The notes under the pieces were generated by a model. It was not told the origin of the DNA. It did no database searches and was given only the letters and a program-made list of their open reading frames with translations. Below are positions 16,896 to 27,493 of a stretch of DNA of 64,000 bases, piece by piece (position 1 is the first letter of the stretch; every line of letters starts with the position of its first letter). This DNA is from Rhizobium brockwellii (GTDB lineage Bacteria > Pseudomonadota > Alphaproteobacteria > Rhizobiales > Rhizobiaceae). A program made the translations under genes and the position numbers. The stretch lies in NCBI RefSeq assembly GCF_000769405.2, contig NZ_CP053439.1, forward strand, positions 3,410,001 through 3,474,000, written 5' to 3'.

Positions 16896-18062
16896 GTGAT
16901 CGAATATGCTCTCTTGTTCGGATTGGGCTTCCTGACCGCGGCCTTCCTCGTCTTTCTGGTCTCGCCCGCCGTCCACCGCCGCATCGTCTGGTATACCGAG
17001 AACCGGCTGAAAGCGACGATGCCGCTGAGCCCGCAGGAGGTTCGCGCCCAGAAGGATATGGTGCGCGCGCTCTATGCCGCCGAAAACGCCCGCACCGCCC
17101 AGGACCTTCTGCGTGAGCGCGAGAAATCTCTGTCACTCCAGCTTCGCCACGACGCCCTCGCCGTCGACGCTGGCAGGTTTGCCGCCGAGATCGGCGAATT
17201 GCAGGCCCAGATCGGCGAGATGCATGTCGAGGCGGCCGACCAACGCTCGCATCTTCGCAAGGACGAGAACTATATCAGCCAGTTGAAGACCAATCTGCAT
17301 ATTGCCGAGCAGTCCGCTGCCAATAAGGAGAGCGAACTGACGACGATGAGGACGCGGCTGAGCAAACTCGGTGAACAGGCCGATGGGCTGAGGATAGACC
17401 TGGCCGCGCGCGAGACCGAGGCAGAGAGCCTGAAATTCCGGGTCAACGCGCTGCGCGACGAACGCGACACGCTGCGCCAGGACGTCAGCCTGCTGCAGAA
17501 GCGCGCCAAGGATGCCGAACAGAAACTGACGCAGCAGCAGCATATGGTGATCCGCCTGGAGGATAAGGCCGCGCGCGACAGCGCTTCCGCCACCGAAAAG
17601 GAAAACCTGGTCGCTCGTCGGCAGCAGGAGATAGCCAAATTGAAGGAGCAATTGAAGGCCGCCAACGCCGAGATCCGCAAGGTCAACCGGGTGCTGCGCG
17701 ACGCCGGCCTTGCCGGGATGGTCGCGGAGATGCCGGCGGAAATGACGGCCGAAGACACAACCACATCCACGCTCGACACCGCCATGATCACGGCTGAGAT
17801 GGGCGAGGATGTCCGCAAGCGCAGCGCCGCCCTTGCTGAGCGTCTGCAAAAGGCAAAGGCCGTAACCGGACGCGATGGTGCGATCCGTGAGGAGATCGCC
17901 TCGATCGCCGCCAATATGGTGGCGCTGACCGCACTCAGCGAGGGTCCCGCCTCGCCGATCCGCACGTTGCTCGTCGAAGCTGCGGAAAAGAACACGAACG
18001 ATCGTGTCAGCCTTGCCGACAGGGCAACCGCGATCATCGCCGATCCCCCGAGCGTCCGATAG
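16896..18062 (+). CDS. Membrane-anchored coiled-coil protein, function unknown
   Basis: This 388-residue protein has one N-terminal membrane helix (LLFGLGFLTAAFLVFLVSPAV, residues 6-26), then a long coiled coil (about residues 50-270) rich in Gln, Glu and Arg. A less structured region rich in Met and Thr (MVAEMPAEMTAEDTTTSTLD) and a short C-terminal helical domain follow. The start is a GTG. I recognise no enzymatic motif. The topology resembles membrane-tethered organisers or RmuC-like proteins, but the RmuC nuclease domain is absent. It converges on the SPOUT methyltransferase gene. Confidence 0.8.
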   Translation: MIEYALLFGLGFLTAAFLVFLVSPAVHRRIVWYTENRLKATMPLSPQEVRAQKDMVRALYAAENARTAQDLLREREKSLSLQLRHDALAVDAGRFAAEIGELQAQIGEMHVEAADQRSHLRKDENYISQLKTNLHIAEQSAANKESELTTMRTRLSKLGEQADGLRIDLAARETEAESLKFRVNALRDERDTLRQDVSLLQKRAKDAEQKLTQQQHMVIRLEDKAARDSASATEKENLVARRQQEIAKLKEQLKAANAEIRKVNRVLRDAGLAGMVAEMPAEMTAEDTTTSTLDTAMITAEMGEDVRKRSAALAERLQKAKAVTGRDGAIREEIASIAANMVALTALSEGPASPIRTLLVEAAEKNTNDRVSLADRATAIIADPPSVR

Positions 18063-18149
18063 GACGCGCGGCGCGCCATCATGTTCGACCATCATGTTTG
18101 AATTCACGCAGAACCCTGAAAATCGATTCCGATTTGAGAGGGATATGCG

Positions 18150-18974
18150 TTAGATCCGGCCCATCGCCGAGGCCATGGAAAATAACGCGATCCCCGTCGC
18201 CGTCGCGGCATTGAGGCTGTCGAGTTCCTCCGACTGCGGAATGCGCGCGCTCTGGAACCGTGCAAGCAGCGCCTGCGGCAACCCCTCGCCTTCGGTGCCG
18301 ACGACGAGCGCCATGCGCGTCGAGGCCGGAATGGCGCGGATATCGGTCTTGCCGTGAGGCGAAAGCGTCCAGATAGCAAAGCCCCGTTCGGCGAGCGCCA
18401 GGAGCACATCCAGCGCCCTGCGGCCGCGACGGTGCGGAACGCTCAGCACCGAACCGACAGAGACACGCAACGCCTTGCGGTAGAGTGGATCACAGGAGGT
18501 TTCGTCGAGCAGCACTGCGTCCGCCCGGAAGGCGGCCGCATTTCGGAACATCGAGCCGGCATTGTCGTGATTGGAAATGCCGCAACCGACGAGCACCAGC
18601 GCCCGTTCCGGCAGCGCGTCGAGAAGGGCCGCCTCGCCGCGATCCTCCCGCCGGCCAAGCCCGAGAACACCGCGGTGCAGATGGAAACCGACGACGCCGT
18701 CGAGCACATCCGCCTCGGCGACATAGACCGGCACATCGGCCGGAAGCCGCTCCAGGATGGGCAGAACGCCCTCGACGCGGTTGCGCAGCAGCAAGATCTT
18801 CTCGGCGGAAAAGCCGCGGCCTGCCGCATGCGCCTCGGCGAGCATGCGCAGCACGACGGTGCCTTCGGCGATGAAGCGGTTCTCTCGGCCTGTCAGGTCG
18901 CGCTCGCGGATCTCGCGGAATTCAGCGACGCGCGGATCGTCGGCGCTGTCGATGTCGATCGGGACGGCGGCCAT
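18150..18974 (-). CDS. TrmH/SpoU-family RNA 2'-O-methyltransferase
   Basis: This 274-residue SPOUT-class enzyme methylates a ribose 2'-hydroxyl in rRNA or tRNA using S-adenosylmethionine. An N-terminal substrate-binding domain (REIRERDLTGRENRFIAEGTVVL) is followed by the knotted domain with motif 1 ISNHDNAGSMFRNAAAF, motif 2 LVVGTEGEGLP and motif 3 IPQSEELDSLNAATATGIALF. The start at 18974 gives the usual opening; an upstream extension is a shadow of the neighbouring gene. It follows the small membrane protein gene by seven bases in one operon. The target nucleotide is unknown. Confidence 0.9.
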   Translation of the reverse strand: MAAVPIDIDSADDPRVAEFREIRERDLTGRENRFIAEGTVVLRMLAEAHAAGRGFSAEKILLLRNRVEGVLPILERLPADVPVYVAEADVLDGVVGFHLHRGVLGLGRREDRGEAALLDALPERALVLVGCGISNHDNAGSMFRNAAAFRADAVLLDETSCDPLYRKALRVSVGSVLSVPHRRGRRALDVLLALAERGFAIWTLSPHGKTDIRAIPASTRMALVVGTEGEGLPQALLARFQSARIPQSEELDSLNAATATGIALFSMASAMGRI

Positions 18975-18981
18975 GCCGGCC

Positions 18982-19368
18982 TCAATTGCCCGTAACAGTG
19001 ACGTCCGCGACGGTGCGGCCGGTCCTGAGATCGTAAACCAGCGCCTTGTTCTTGCCCTCGGCCGTTTCGCCGTAGAACAGGATCTGCCCGGCCGAAAACG
19101 AGGTGGACTGCACCTTGAAGCCGAGCGGCAAGGAAACGGTCGCCGCAAGCGGCGCATCCGAGGGCACGCCGGAGGCAGCAACAGCGGACACCGGCTCCTT
19201 CGGTTCGCTGTGCATCACCTTGTAGACAACCGCGCCGAAGACCGCCATAAGGCTCACGAACATGATGGCGCCGGAAACGATCTGCAGGCGGACCATCTTG
19301 CGCCGGACACTTTCCATCGCCGGATCAAGGGGCTTCTCTTCCTGGTCGTCTGGCTCGATTGCTGTCAT
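18982..19368 (-). CDS. Small single-pass membrane protein, function unknown
   Basis: This 128-residue protein has an acidic N-terminus (MTAIEPDDQEEKPLDPAM), one membrane helix (QIVSGAIMFVSLMAVFGAVVYKV, residues 28-50) and a C-terminal domain likely in the periplasm, ending TAEGKNKALVYDLRTGRTVADVTVTGN, which has a beta-strand look. It has no recognised name. It lies directly before the SPOUT methyltransferase and divergent from rluD (43 bases apart). Confidence 0.75.
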   Translation of the reverse strand: MTAIEPDDQEEKPLDPAMESVRRKMVRLQIVSGAIMFVSLMAVFGAVVYKVMHSEPKEPVSAVAASGVPSDAPLAATVSLPLGFKVQSTSFSAGQILFYGETAEGKNKALVYDLRTGRTVADVTVTGN

Positions 19369-19411
19369 CTGTGCGTCCCGTTCTAAAAAAATTCGTCGGA
19401 GAAGAAGCGTC

Positions 19412-20437
19412 TTGAGCGACCCCTTTAAACAAGCAGCCGGCAATAGAAAAGTCCTGACCGCCGATGAAAGCGCCGAAGGCCGGCTGGACGCCTGGCTGAC
19501 GGCGCAGGTCGGCGAGGAATTTTCGCGCAGCCGCATCAAGGCGTTGATCAAGGACGGCCAGGTTTTTCTCCGCGGCGAACCCGTCACCGACCCGCAGCGC
19601 AAGGTGCGCACCGGCGATAGTTTTGAACTCACGCTGCCCGAGCCGGAAGATCCGACGCCGCAGGGCGAGGACATCCCGCTGGATATCCTCCATGAGGATG
19701 ACGACGTCATCGTCATCTCCAAGCCTTCCGGCCTCGTCGTCCATCCCGGCGCCGGCAACTGGACAGGGACGCTGGTCAACGCGCTGATCCACCATTGCAG
19801 CGATACGCTCTCCGGTATCGGCGGCGTGCGCCGCCCCGGCATCGTCCACCGTCTCGACAAGGACACGACAGGCGTCATGGTCGTCGCCAAAAACGACATT
19901 GCCCATCGCCACCTGTCACTGCAATTTGCCGACCATGGCCGCACCATGCCGCTGGAGCGGGCCTATCAGGCAGTCGTCTGGGGCCGGCCCCGCTCACTGT
20001 CCGGCATGGTCGACGCCCCGCTCGGCCGCGCCACCGGCGACCGCACGCGCCGCGCCGTCAAGCGCCCCGACAGTCAGGACGCCGACGAGGCTATCACGCA
20101 TTACCAGGTGATCGAGCGCTTCCATGAGAAGCCGGATGCGACCGCGTTCGCCTCGCTGGTCGAGTGCCGCCTCGAAACCGGCCGCACCCATCAGATCCGT
20201 GTCCATATGGCCCATATCGGCCATCCGCTACTGGGCGACACGGTTTACGGCGCCGGCTTCAAGACCAAGGCCAATCTCCTGCCCGAAGAGATCCGCAAGA
20301 TCGTCAACGGTTTCGGCCGCCAGGCGCTGCATGCCTTCATGCTGCAGTTCGAGCATCCCCGCACCGGCGAAATCATGCATTTCGAGGTGCCGCTGCCGGA
20401 TGATATGGTCGAACTGGTCGAAGCGCTGCGGCGATAA
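19412..20437 (+). CDS. rluD: RluA/RluD-family 23S rRNA pseudouridine synthase
   Basis: This 341-residue enzyme isomerises uridines to pseudouridine in rRNA. Residues 15-75 form an S4 RNA-binding domain (GRLDAWLTAQVGEEFSRSR). The catalytic domain holds HRLDKDTTGVMVVAK with the catalytic Asp at residue 149, and LETGRTHQIRVHMAHIGHPLLGD near residue 255. An S4 domain plus this core fits RluD better than RluA or RluC, but specificity is inferred. I chose the TTG at 19412, preceded by GGAGAAGAAG, because an ATG further upstream would overlap the divergent gene. Confidence 0.88.
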   Translation: MSDPFKQAAGNRKVLTADESAEGRLDAWLTAQVGEEFSRSRIKALIKDGQVFLRGEPVTDPQRKVRTGDSFELTLPEPEDPTPQGEDIPLDILHEDDDVIVISKPSGLVVHPGAGNWTGTLVNALIHHCSDTLSGIGGVRRPGIVHRLDKDTTGVMVVAKNDIAHRHLSLQFADHGRTMPLERAYQAVVWGRPRSLSGMVDAPLGRATGDRTRRAVKRPDSQDADEAITHYQVIERFHEKPDATAFASLVECRLETGRTHQIRVHMAHIGHPLLGDTVYGAGFKTKANLLPEEIRKIVNGFGRQALHAFMLQFEHPRTGEIMHFEVPLPDDMVELVEALRR

Positions 20438-20487
20438 AGCCGGGCTCCGAATGCCGCCTGCCCAACTCACACCTGCGTGAGCGGCAC

Positions 20488-20516
20488 CTTGAACCGCGGT
20501 TTCGCCACACTTATCT
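20488..20516 (+). promoter_or_regulatory. Sigma-32-type (RpoH) promoter candidate for rpoH
   Basis: CTTGAA starts at 20488 and CTTATCT lies at 20510-20516, giving CTTG-N18-CYTATNT, the heat-shock promoter pattern described for Alphaproteobacteria. It is about 110 bases before the rpoH start and would make rpoH autoregulated. A sigma-70 reading of the same bases (TTGAAC-N17-TATCTG) is also possible. Confidence 0.5.
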
Positions 20517-20626
20517 GTACATTGACTTAGTGCGGGCTCGGACAGAGCCGCACGTCCCGGTTCGCCTTTTTTAACGCGAGGATGCGTTTCCATCGGGAAC
20601 CGGAATTCACTTTAGGAGGGTGCACT

Positions 20627-21535
20627 ATGGCCCGAAATACCTTGCCGTCCATTACCGCCGGTGAAGCCGGTCTCAATCGTTACCTCGACGAAATCCGCAA
20701 GTTTCCGATGCTGGAGCCGCAGCAGGAATACATGCTCGCCAAGCGTTATGCCGAGCATGGTGATCGCGATGCCGCCCACAAGCTCGTCACCAGCCACCTT
20801 CGCCTCGTCGCGAAGATCGCGATGGGTTATCGCGGCTACGGCCTGCCGATCGGCGAAGTCGTCTCCGAAGGCAATGTCGGCCTGATGCAGGCCGTCAAGA
20901 AATTCGATGCCGAGCGCGGCTTCCGCCTCGCCACCTATGCCATGTGGTGGATCAAGGCCTCGATCCAGGAATATATCCTGCGTTCGTGGTCGCTGGTGAA
21001 GATGGGCACGACCGCCAACCAGAAGCGCCTGTTCTTCAACCTGCGCCGGCTGAAAGGCCGCATCCAGGCAATCGATGACGGCGACCTGAAGCCGGAGCAC
21101 GTCTCGGAGATCGCCACCAAGCTGAAGGTCTCGGAGGAGGAGGTCATTTCGATGAACCGCCGCCTCTCCGGCGACGCCTCGCTGAACGCGCCGATCAAGG
21201 CGGCCGAAGGTGACGGCGGTCAATGGCAAGATTGGCTGGTGGACGACCATGACAGCCAGGAAGACGTGCTGATCGAACAGGATGAGCTCGACACCCGCCG
21301 GCGCATGCTGGCGAAAGCGATGAGCGTGCTGAACGAGCGCGAACGCCGCATCTTCGAGGCTCGCCGCCTCGCCGAGGATCCAGTGACCCTGGAAGACCTC
21401 TCGACCGAATTCGACATCAGTCGCGAACGTGTTCGCCAGATCGAGGTTCGCGCCTTCGAAAAGGTGCAAGACGCGGTTCGCAAGGAAGCCCTGGAACGGG
21501 CCAAGGCCGTCCGCGTCGTTGAAGCAACGGCGTAA
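20627..21535 (+). CDS. rpoH: RNA polymerase sigma-32 factor RpoH
   Basis: This 302-residue heat-shock sigma factor directs RNA polymerase to stress promoters. Region 2 spans about residues 45-120 (HLRLVAKIAMGYRGYGLP, GNVGLMQAVKKFD, ATYAMWWIKASIQEYILRSWSLVK). The RpoH box NQKRLFFNLRRLK, absent from other sigma factors, is at about residues 130-142. Region 4 has FDISRERVRQIEVRAFEKV. The ATG at 20627 follows a strong TAGGAGGG. Rhizobia usually have two rpoH genes; this one looks like a standard full-length copy. A strong terminator follows. Confidence 0.96.
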   Translation: MARNTLPSITAGEAGLNRYLDEIRKFPMLEPQQEYMLAKRYAEHGDRDAAHKLVTSHLRLVAKIAMGYRGYGLPIGEVVSEGNVGLMQAVKKFDAERGFRLATYAMWWIKASIQEYILRSWSLVKMGTTANQKRLFFNLRRLKGRIQAIDDGDLKPEHVSEIATKLKVSEEEVISMNRRLSGDASLNAPIKAAEGDGGQWQDWLVDDHDSQEDVLIEQDELDTRRRMLAKAMSVLNERERRIFEARRLAEDPVTLEDLSTEFDISRERVRQIEVRAFEKVQDAVRKEALERAKAVRVVEATA

Positions 21536-21559
21536 ACCTGCCGCGTGATACAATTGAAG

Positions 21560-21593
21560 AAGGCGGGCCCTTGCGGCCCGCCTTTTCTTTTTC
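21560..21593 (+). terminator. Rho-independent terminator of rpoH
   Basis: AAGGCGGGCC pairs with GGCCCGCCTT around a 5-base loop, followed by TTCTTTTTC. It may also slow transcripts from the convergent 830-residue gene. Confidence 0.9.
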
Positions 21594-21658
21594 ATTCATC
21601 TTTATCCGCAGCCTCGGCACCGCGCCAAGATCCGGGAACGCTGGCGTTGCCGAAACCG

Positions 21659-24151
21659 TCACTGGCTCGTCGACACATCTCCGAGCGCAGTCCATTCCTT
21701 GATCGCGGTATTGAAGGCGTCCGTTCCCGTACCGCCCTTTTCCATCGTCAGCAGCGCGCGGCGGCCGTTGCGGTAGGTGATCGGAATATCGATCCAGTTG
21801 CGGGTCGACATCAGGTCGAGATTGGCCTTGCGCGCATCAGGGTAGTCGTTGAGCGCGATCATGTGGAAATCGTCGGTGATCTTGGCCGGAACCGCGATCA
21901 GCGCGTCACCGCGGTCCTGCTCCGTGCGCTTCATCGAAATGCGCTGGACGCTGTCGATGCTGCCGCCTTCGAAATTCGGCGGCACTGAGAAGACGATCTC
22001 GACGAGATGGCTTGCCGGCAGCGACGGATCGGAATTGCGTTTGAAGGTGACGAGAGCCGAGAGATTGCGCTCGGGAACCGTGACATTGCCCTGCACCGTC
22101 GCCTCCTGCCGACCGCCCTGGCCGGCCTCGTGCTGCACGCTCCATACGACCGATCCTTCGATCGCCGTCGGCGAACTCTGGCCGATGCGCTCCTCATAGA
22201 GGAACATCTTTTGCGACGAACCGACGGGCACGGCCTGCGGCGGCGATGCCGCCGCACCGTTCGGCGGCGGCGTCTCGGCGGGTGCCGCATCGCCCTGCGC
22301 GCTGGCAGGCGGCGTATCGGCTGCCGCGACATTCTGTTCGGCCACCGATTTTCCTTCAGCAGTCGGCGTTCCAGGCACGGTCGCCGGTCCGCTGTCGACC
22401 TCGGTTCCATCGGTCAGCAGCCGCTGGGTGAATTTCGAATTGGCCGCAGCGCCGTCATTGTTCACTGACGCTACCTGCGGGTTCGGCTGCGCCGGCGTCG
22501 CTGGAGAGTTCTGCGCTCCTGGTGCGGTCGGCTGGGCTGGCGTCACCGCGCCCGGCTGGGCAGGCGTCGACGAGCCATCCGGCGGCGGCGTTGCCGCCTC
22601 GTTCCTGGTCGCCTGCGACGGTGCCGAGCTGACGAGCCCGTCGACCATCGCCACCAGTGCCTCTCTGTTCGTCCAGCCGGCATAGGCGCCGCCACCGATC
22701 AGGATGAGTGCGAAGATGAGCGTGATCACGGTGCCGATGCCGAAGCGGCGGCGCTTCGGCTCCATACGGAAGCTTTTGCCCTGCAGCTTGGAGGCGACAA
22801 TCTGATCGATATCCATCGACGGATTGGCGTCATCGTCGTCAGCGGCGACCGAGCCGCGGCGGTCGTAGCCGCGCAGTGCTTTCGCTTCTCGCCAGTCCTC
22901 GCTCGGCGCGCCGCTGGCAGGCGCCGGCTTGCCATTGTGCACTTCCGCGAAAATATCGACATCGTCGAAATGAGAGGCAACCGGTGCCTTCTTAGCGCTG
23001 TCGGCCTCGATCGGCGGTAGATCGTCGAAGGCGGCCGTCTCCCAGGAAAAACTTTCCTTGGCGGCCGGCATGACGGCGGCGGGTGCCACTTTTTCGAGGC
23101 TCGATATCACCTCCTCGAAGGCGCGCGCCGAGGCATCGGCGGTAATCGGCGCCGGCGCCGTCTCCGAATATTGCCGGAGCTCCTCTTCCGCCCATTCGGT
23201 CTCCGCATCCCTGGGCGCCGGAGCCGGCGTTTCGGCAACGGGCTCGGTCCAGACGGGGTCGAAATGCGCCGCAGCTTCGGCCTGCAACGGCTCCTCGCGG
23301 CTGTGCTCGACGAACTCCTGCGGACGATCGAAATCGGCAACCGGCTCTACAAGGCGGTTGGATGCATGGTCTATGCCGCGGGTGATCGGCTGCAACGGCT
23401 CGACGGGCTCGTAAGCCTCCTCGGCCTCCGGCTCCACGCTTTCCACCGCCGCCGGTTCGGCCGCAATCTTGTCGGCTTCCAGGGGATGCTGCTCGTCGGC
23501 ACGCTGTTCGTCGGCTTGCTCGCTGCGATGCGCGGCAGGCGGCTCCCAGCCGCCATGTTCGGCCGGCAGGTCTTCAGCAGCGACATCGCGCGCCTCGCTG
23601 GCATGCCATTCCTCGGCCGGCGCTTCCTCCTCGTGCGAGGGATGCCAGTATGTTTCGGCCGGACCGGATGTCTCCGGCGAAACAGGGGTTTCCGCGGAAA
23701 CGAGTGCTTCCTGGGGAAGAGGCTCTTCGACAGCGACCTCTTCCTCAGCCTCCTCAGGCGCGGCGGCTTCAACGTGATCGGGCTCGTCGACGGCCTCGGC
23801 CGCCTGCGGTTCTGCAGAGGCTTCGTATACCGGTTCCTCGACAGCCGTCTCCGGCGCCGGTTCGCTTTCGTCGTGAACCGCTTGTTCTTCGAAGGATTCC
23901 GCCGCGGTGACGACCGCAACCGGCTCATCGAGCGGCATCGCCTCGGAGTGTTCGCCTTCCACTTCGCGGATGGCAGCCTCGAGCTTTTCGAGCTGGCGTT
24001 GCAGCATGGCTTCCGGCGGACGCGGCTTCATGTTCTCGAGCTGCCGCTGCACTGCGCCGCGGGCACGTTCGTAGACCTTCACCCGCATCTCGGGGGTATT
24101 TTCAGCCAGGCCGTCGACGGCCCGCCGAATGACTGCAATAAAATCCGCCAT
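21659..24151 (-). CDS. Large acidic single-pass membrane protein, function unknown
   Basis: This 830-residue protein has a helical N-terminus (residues 1-65, MADFIAVIRRAVDGLAENTPEMRVKVYERARGAV). A long Ala/Glu/Pro-rich, probably disordered stretch runs to about residue 440. One membrane helix follows (about 470-490, GTVITLIFALILIGGGAYAGW) after a basic RRRFG. A Pro/Ala/Gln-rich linker comes next, then a folded C-terminal domain (about 620-830) with VVWSVQHEAG, VEIVFSVPPNFEGGSI and NWIDIPITYRNGRRALLTMEKG. Topology puts the acidic part in the cytoplasm and the C-terminal domain outside. It follows purA by 60 bases. I cannot name it; linkage of cytoplasmic partners to the envelope is only a guess. 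Confidence 0.85.
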   Translation of the reverse strand: MADFIAVIRRAVDGLAENTPEMRVKVYERARGAVQRQLENMKPRPPEAMLQRQLEKLEAAIREVEGEHSEAMPLDEPVAVVTAAESFEEQAVHDESEPAPETAVEEPVYEASAEPQAAEAVDEPDHVEAAAPEEAEEEVAVEEPLPQEALVSAETPVSPETSGPAETYWHPSHEEEAPAEEWHASEARDVAAEDLPAEHGGWEPPAAHRSEQADEQRADEQHPLEADKIAAEPAAVESVEPEAEEAYEPVEPLQPITRGIDHASNRLVEPVADFDRPQEFVEHSREEPLQAEAAAHFDPVWTEPVAETPAPAPRDAETEWAEEELRQYSETAPAPITADASARAFEEVISSLEKVAPAAVMPAAKESFSWETAAFDDLPPIEADSAKKAPVASHFDDVDIFAEVHNGKPAPASGAPSEDWREAKALRGYDRRGSVAADDDDANPSMDIDQIVASKLQGKSFRMEPKRRRFGIGTVITLIFALILIGGGAYAGWTNREALVAMVDGLVSSAPSQATRNEAATPPPDGSSTPAQPGAVTPAQPTAPGAQNSPATPAQPNPQVASVNNDGAAANSKFTQRLLTDGTEVDSGPATVPGTPTAEGKSVAEQNVAAADTPPASAQGDAAPAETPPPNGAAASPPQAVPVGSSQKMFLYEERIGQSSPTAIEGSVVWSVQHEAGQGGRQEATVQGNVTVPERNLSALVTFKRNSDPSLPASHLVEIVFSVPPNFEGGSIDSVQRISMKRTEQDRGDALIAVPAKITDDFHMIALNDYPDARKANLDLMSTRNWIDIPITYRNGRRALLTMEKGGTGTDAFNTAIKEWTALGDVSTSQ

Positions 24152-24211
24152 CAGTACTTTCTCAAGAAGTCCGGTACTCTACCGAACCATCCTCCACAGT
24201 GACCCGTGAGC

Positions 24212-25510
<1,299 letters not shown>

Positions 25511-25703
25511 CCAACTCTTCCTGTTACCGGCGCGGAACCGCGCACCTGCTCAAACCCGCGCATCTATAAAGCTTTGTTTTTTGGAAAGCGACCCTGTTGT
25601 CACAGCAGATTGGGCTTTTTACGTGACAAATCAGCAGCCGGCAGGCTATTTCCCGTCACAAAACGCCGCGCTCGGCGATCTCGGAAAGACGGGAAGAACG
25701 CTC

Positions 25704-26621
25704 TTGCAAGCCACGGCCTATATCTGCCTCGTTATTGCCACCCTCTGCTGGGGCGGCAACTCCGTCGCCGGCAAGCTCGCGCTCGGGCATATCAGCCCGA
25801 TGATGCTGACCTTCCTGCGCTGGTTCCTCGCCGTGGCGATGATCGCCGCAATTTCGCTACCGCAACTGCGGAAGGACTGGCCGGTGGTGAGGAAGAACCT
25901 GCCGCTGCTCATCTTCTACGGCGTCATCGGCTACACCCTTTTCAACGCTATGCTTTACTCGGCCGTGCAATATACGACGGCGATCAACGTCGCCATCGAG
26001 CAGGCCGGCATCCCGATGCTGATCTTCCTGCTGAATTTCATGTTCTTCCGTACCGGCATCTCGCTGGCGCAATGTCTCGGCTTCGGCATGACGCTGATCG
26101 GCGTCGCTCTGACCGCCGCGCATGGCGACCTCGCAACGCTGCTGCAACTCAGCCTCAACCGCGGCGACGGGCTGATGCTGATCGCCATTGCCGCCTATTC
26201 GGTCTACACGATCTTCCTGCGCTGGAAGCCGCCGCTCGACTGGCGCACGCTGATGGCGGTCCCGGCGCTCGGCGCCATGCTGACCTCGCTGCCGCTGCTC
26301 CTCTGGGAGGCCGGCCGGGGTGCCGCGCAGTGGCCGGACCAGGCCGGCTGGGTCATCACTCTCTACACGGCGATCTTCCCCTCGCTGGTGGCGCAGATCC
26401 TCTATATCAAGGGCGTCGTCGCAATCGGCGCCAACCGGGCCGGCCTCTTCATCAATCTCGTGCCGGTGTTCGGAACGCTGCTCTCCGTCGCCCTGATCGG
26501 CGAGCAGCTGCAGTCTTTCCATGTAATCGCACTGGTGCTGACCTTAGGCGGCATTGCGATCGCCGAAAAGGGCCGTCCGAAAGCTTCGTCGCCGACCGTG
26601 CCCGCCTCACCCGTGGATTAA
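25704..26621 (+). CDS. EamA/DMT-family transporter
   Basis: This protein of about 305 residues has ten predicted membrane segments in two EamA repeats, with the usual opening YICLVIATLCWGGNSVAGKLA and the second repeat ending FHVIALVLTLGGIAIAEKG. Such proteins export metabolites or amino acids; the substrate is unknown. I chose the TTG at 25704, preceded by GGGAAGA and giving a standard N-terminus. A GTG at 25623 would add 27 residues. It is divergent from purA and convergent with a GNAT gene. Confidence 0.85.
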   Translation: MQATAYICLVIATLCWGGNSVAGKLALGHISPMMLTFLRWFLAVAMIAAISLPQLRKDWPVVRKNLPLLIFYGVIGYTLFNAMLYSAVQYTTAINVAIEQAGIPMLIFLLNFMFFRTGISLAQCLGFGMTLIGVALTAAHGDLATLLQLSLNRGDGLMLIAIAAYSVYTIFLRWKPPLDWRTLMAVPALGAMLTSLPLLLWEAGRGAAQWPDQAGWVITLYTAIFPSLVAQILYIKGVVAIGANRAGLFINLVPVFGTLLSVALIGEQLQSFHVIALVLTLGGIAIAEKGRPKASSPTVPASPVD

Positions 26622-26650
26622 AGCCTTCCCGGTAGGGAAAGGTTTTAACC
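26622..26650. terminator. Imperfect hairpin between convergent genes
   Basis: CCTTCCC and GGGAAAGG pair around GGTA with one bulged base, followed on the plus strand by TTTT. It lies between the EamA stop and the GNAT stop and could serve both. Confidence 0.4.
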
Positions 26651-27493
26651 AAGCTCCAGCGTCGTCACGCCGAAGACGTGCTTCAGCGGAATGGCCGGCG
26701 CCGACCCGCGATACATGCGTGTCGTCTCGAACACCGGTTGAAGACCGATGCCTTCGGCAAGCGCGACCGCCTCGTGGTTCTCTGCGGGAATATCGATGAA
26801 GACCGCGGCCCCCTTCGCCTCGGGGATCAATTCGGCAAGCAACGCCGCGGCGCTGGCGGCATCATTGGCAAAGAGCGGGCCGATCTTGTAGCCCTCGTAG
26901 CAGCGGCGGATCGTGCCGTAACCGCGGATCTTGCCGCTCTTGCGCACCACCGCCGAACGGCGGCCCTTGCGGCCGGTGCACCAAGAGGTGAGGAAGGCAT
27001 CCCGCGGCTGCGGAAAGATCGCCGAATCATAACGCTGCAGGCCTTCAAGGCGTGAATCCAGCACCGGCTGCGCGACAAGCGTCGAGACCGGCAAGGAGGT
27101 GGCGACGCCACCGTAGCGAATGGTGGAATAGGCGGGCTCGAAACCGGCCTTGCGGTAGTTGTCCTGCTGTGCGGCGACGCCGTCGAGACCGATCGTGCGG
27201 TCTCCCGCGCTGGCAACGCCCGTCTCCCAGATCGCCTTGCCATAACCCTTGCCGCGAAAATCGGGATGGACGATGTAGAGGCCCAGGAAGGCGAAACTCT
27301 CGCCATATTTGACGACCGAGATCGAACCGACGGGGACTTCGCCGATGGAGCCGACGAAAAATCCTGACGGATCGGCCTCGTTGAATGCAAGCGAATCGTC
27401 GAGGCCGGGGTTCCAGCCTTCTTGACGCGCCCATTCGAGCACGAGTTCCAGTTCGCCGGGCCGCATCGAACGAACGGCAAATTCCGAATTCAT
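26645..27493 (-). CDS. GNAT N-acetyltransferase with C-terminal second domain
   Basis: This 282-residue protein starts with a GNAT domain (residues 5-130) holding the acetyl-CoA loop HPDFRGKGYGKAIWETG. Its C-terminal half (about 150-280, SWCTGRKGRRSAVVRKSGKIRGYGTIRRC, YKIGPLFANDA) resembles the second acetyltransferase-like domain of YitH/Acetyltransf_18 proteins. The substrate is unknown. It is a single gene on the minus strand. Confidence 0.85.
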   Translation of the reverse strand: MNSEFAVRSMRPGELELVLEWARQEGWNPGLDDSLAFNEADPSGFFVGSIGEVPVGSISVVKYGESFAFLGLYIVHPDFRGKGYGKAIWETGVASAGDRTIGLDGVAAQQDNYRKAGFEPAYSTIRYGGVATSLPVSTLVAQPVLDSRLEGLQRYDSAIFPQPRDAFLTSWCTGRKGRRSAVVRKSGKIRGYGTIRRCYEGYKIGPLFANDAASAAALLAELIPEAKGAAVFIDIPAENHEAVALAEGIGLQPVFETTRMYRGSAPAIPLKHVFGVTTLELG

